Origin: Pseudomonas sp. GM74
GTDB lineage: Bacteria; Pseudomonadota; Gammaproteobacteria; Pseudomonadales; Pseudomonadaceae
DNA: 64,000 nt
Direction: 5' to 3'
Assembly: GCF_000282455.1 (NCBI RefSeq)
Contig: NZ_AKJG01000044.1
Span: forward strand, 84,200 to 148,199
Made by a program: the position numbers and the translations under genes. The first letter of the stretch is position 1. Every line of letters starts with the position of its first letter. The notes beneath the pieces are model-generated. The model had not been told where the DNA came from, did no database searches, and saw only the letters and a list, made by a program, of their open reading frames with translations. Of the stretch, positions 63,863 through 64,000 are shown piece by piece.

Positions 63863-64000
63863 TGTAGCAGCTGCCGAGCTAGCGAGGCTGCGTTCGGCGG
63901 CGCAGCCGTCGCAAACCCTGTGTGCGCTGTGCATCCACAAGACGACGGTATCTGATTTCACGACGGCTTCGCCGCCGAACGCAGCCTCGCAGGCTCGGCA
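63863..64000. repeat. Long inverted repeat running off the window
   Basis: TGTAGCAGCTGCCGAG followed by CGAGGCTGCGTTCGGCGGCG at the left is complemented by CGCCGCCGAACGCAGCCTCG at the right end. It is the same family as the repeat at 34684-34806. The right arm is cut by the window edge. Confidence 0.75.

Noticed and set aside
1..64000. CRISPR array
   Set aside because: I saw no regularly spaced identical repeats with unique spacers. The repeats present are REP-type, hexamer clusters or single triplet repeats.

Overview
The window is chromosomal DNA of a Pseudomonas, most likely of the P. fluorescens group. The evidence is the intact cmaX-crfX-cmpX-sigX-oprF block, the cobA/nasC/nirD/nirB/kinase/nasA order after oprF, the GC-rich codon use, and many REP repeats built on a GGGAGCG(A/G)GCTTGCTCGCGA-type hairpin.

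Positions 1-14938 look like the right end of an integrated contractile-tail element (prophage or tailocin relative). They hold a tape measure C-terminus cut by the window edge, a tightly overlapping run of baseplate, fibre and hub genes (1434-9296), an AT-rich two-gene cassette (9581-12779) encoding a PD-(D/E)XK-nuclease-like protein and a DUF2971 protein, and a small leftward operon of two tiny membrane proteins and a helix-turn-helix protein (12926-13785). A 1.1 kb gene-poor zone follows with palindromes and eight ATTACC/GGTAAT hexamers. It ends in the 3' fragment of a serine-type tRNA gene (14916-14938) followed by a terminator. I read that fragment as an attachment-site junction. No integrase, capsid, portal or lysis gene is visible here.

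Positions 15295-33066 carry core and accessory chromosomal genes: a YbjQ protein, two tandem secreted glycine-zipper proteins, an orphan Rhs protein with almost no toxin tip, a HAD phosphatase, a divergent SDR/LysR pair, a hydantoin racemase plus NCS1 permease, cysH, thrH, pabB, and a leftward operon of a retropepsin-like protease, a membrane-anchored inactive transglutaminase and an ATP-grasp ligase.

Positions 33067-41729 are the propionate-degrading methylcitrate locus: GntR regulator, prpB, prpC, acnD, prpF, prpD. Repeats sit in three of its gaps. The divergent ppsR/ppsA pair follows, controlling phosphoenolpyruvate synthase, then an alpha/beta hydrolase and rraA.

Positions 46977-50942 are the envelope-stress block cmaX-crfX-cmpX-sigX-oprF. 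Positions 51016-62612 are the leftward nitrate-assimilation locus in three transcription units: nasS-nasT (sensor and ANTAR antiterminator), nasA plus a PP2C-kinase, and nirB-nirD-nasC-cobA. The leaders of the last two units each show tandem hexaloop hairpins that overlap a terminator, the signature of NasT-type ANTAR antitermination; the nasS leader has a weaker version. The window closes with pyrD and a long inverted repeat that runs off the edge.

The least explained material is the AT-rich cassette and the palindrome- and hexamer-rich zone next to the attachment site.
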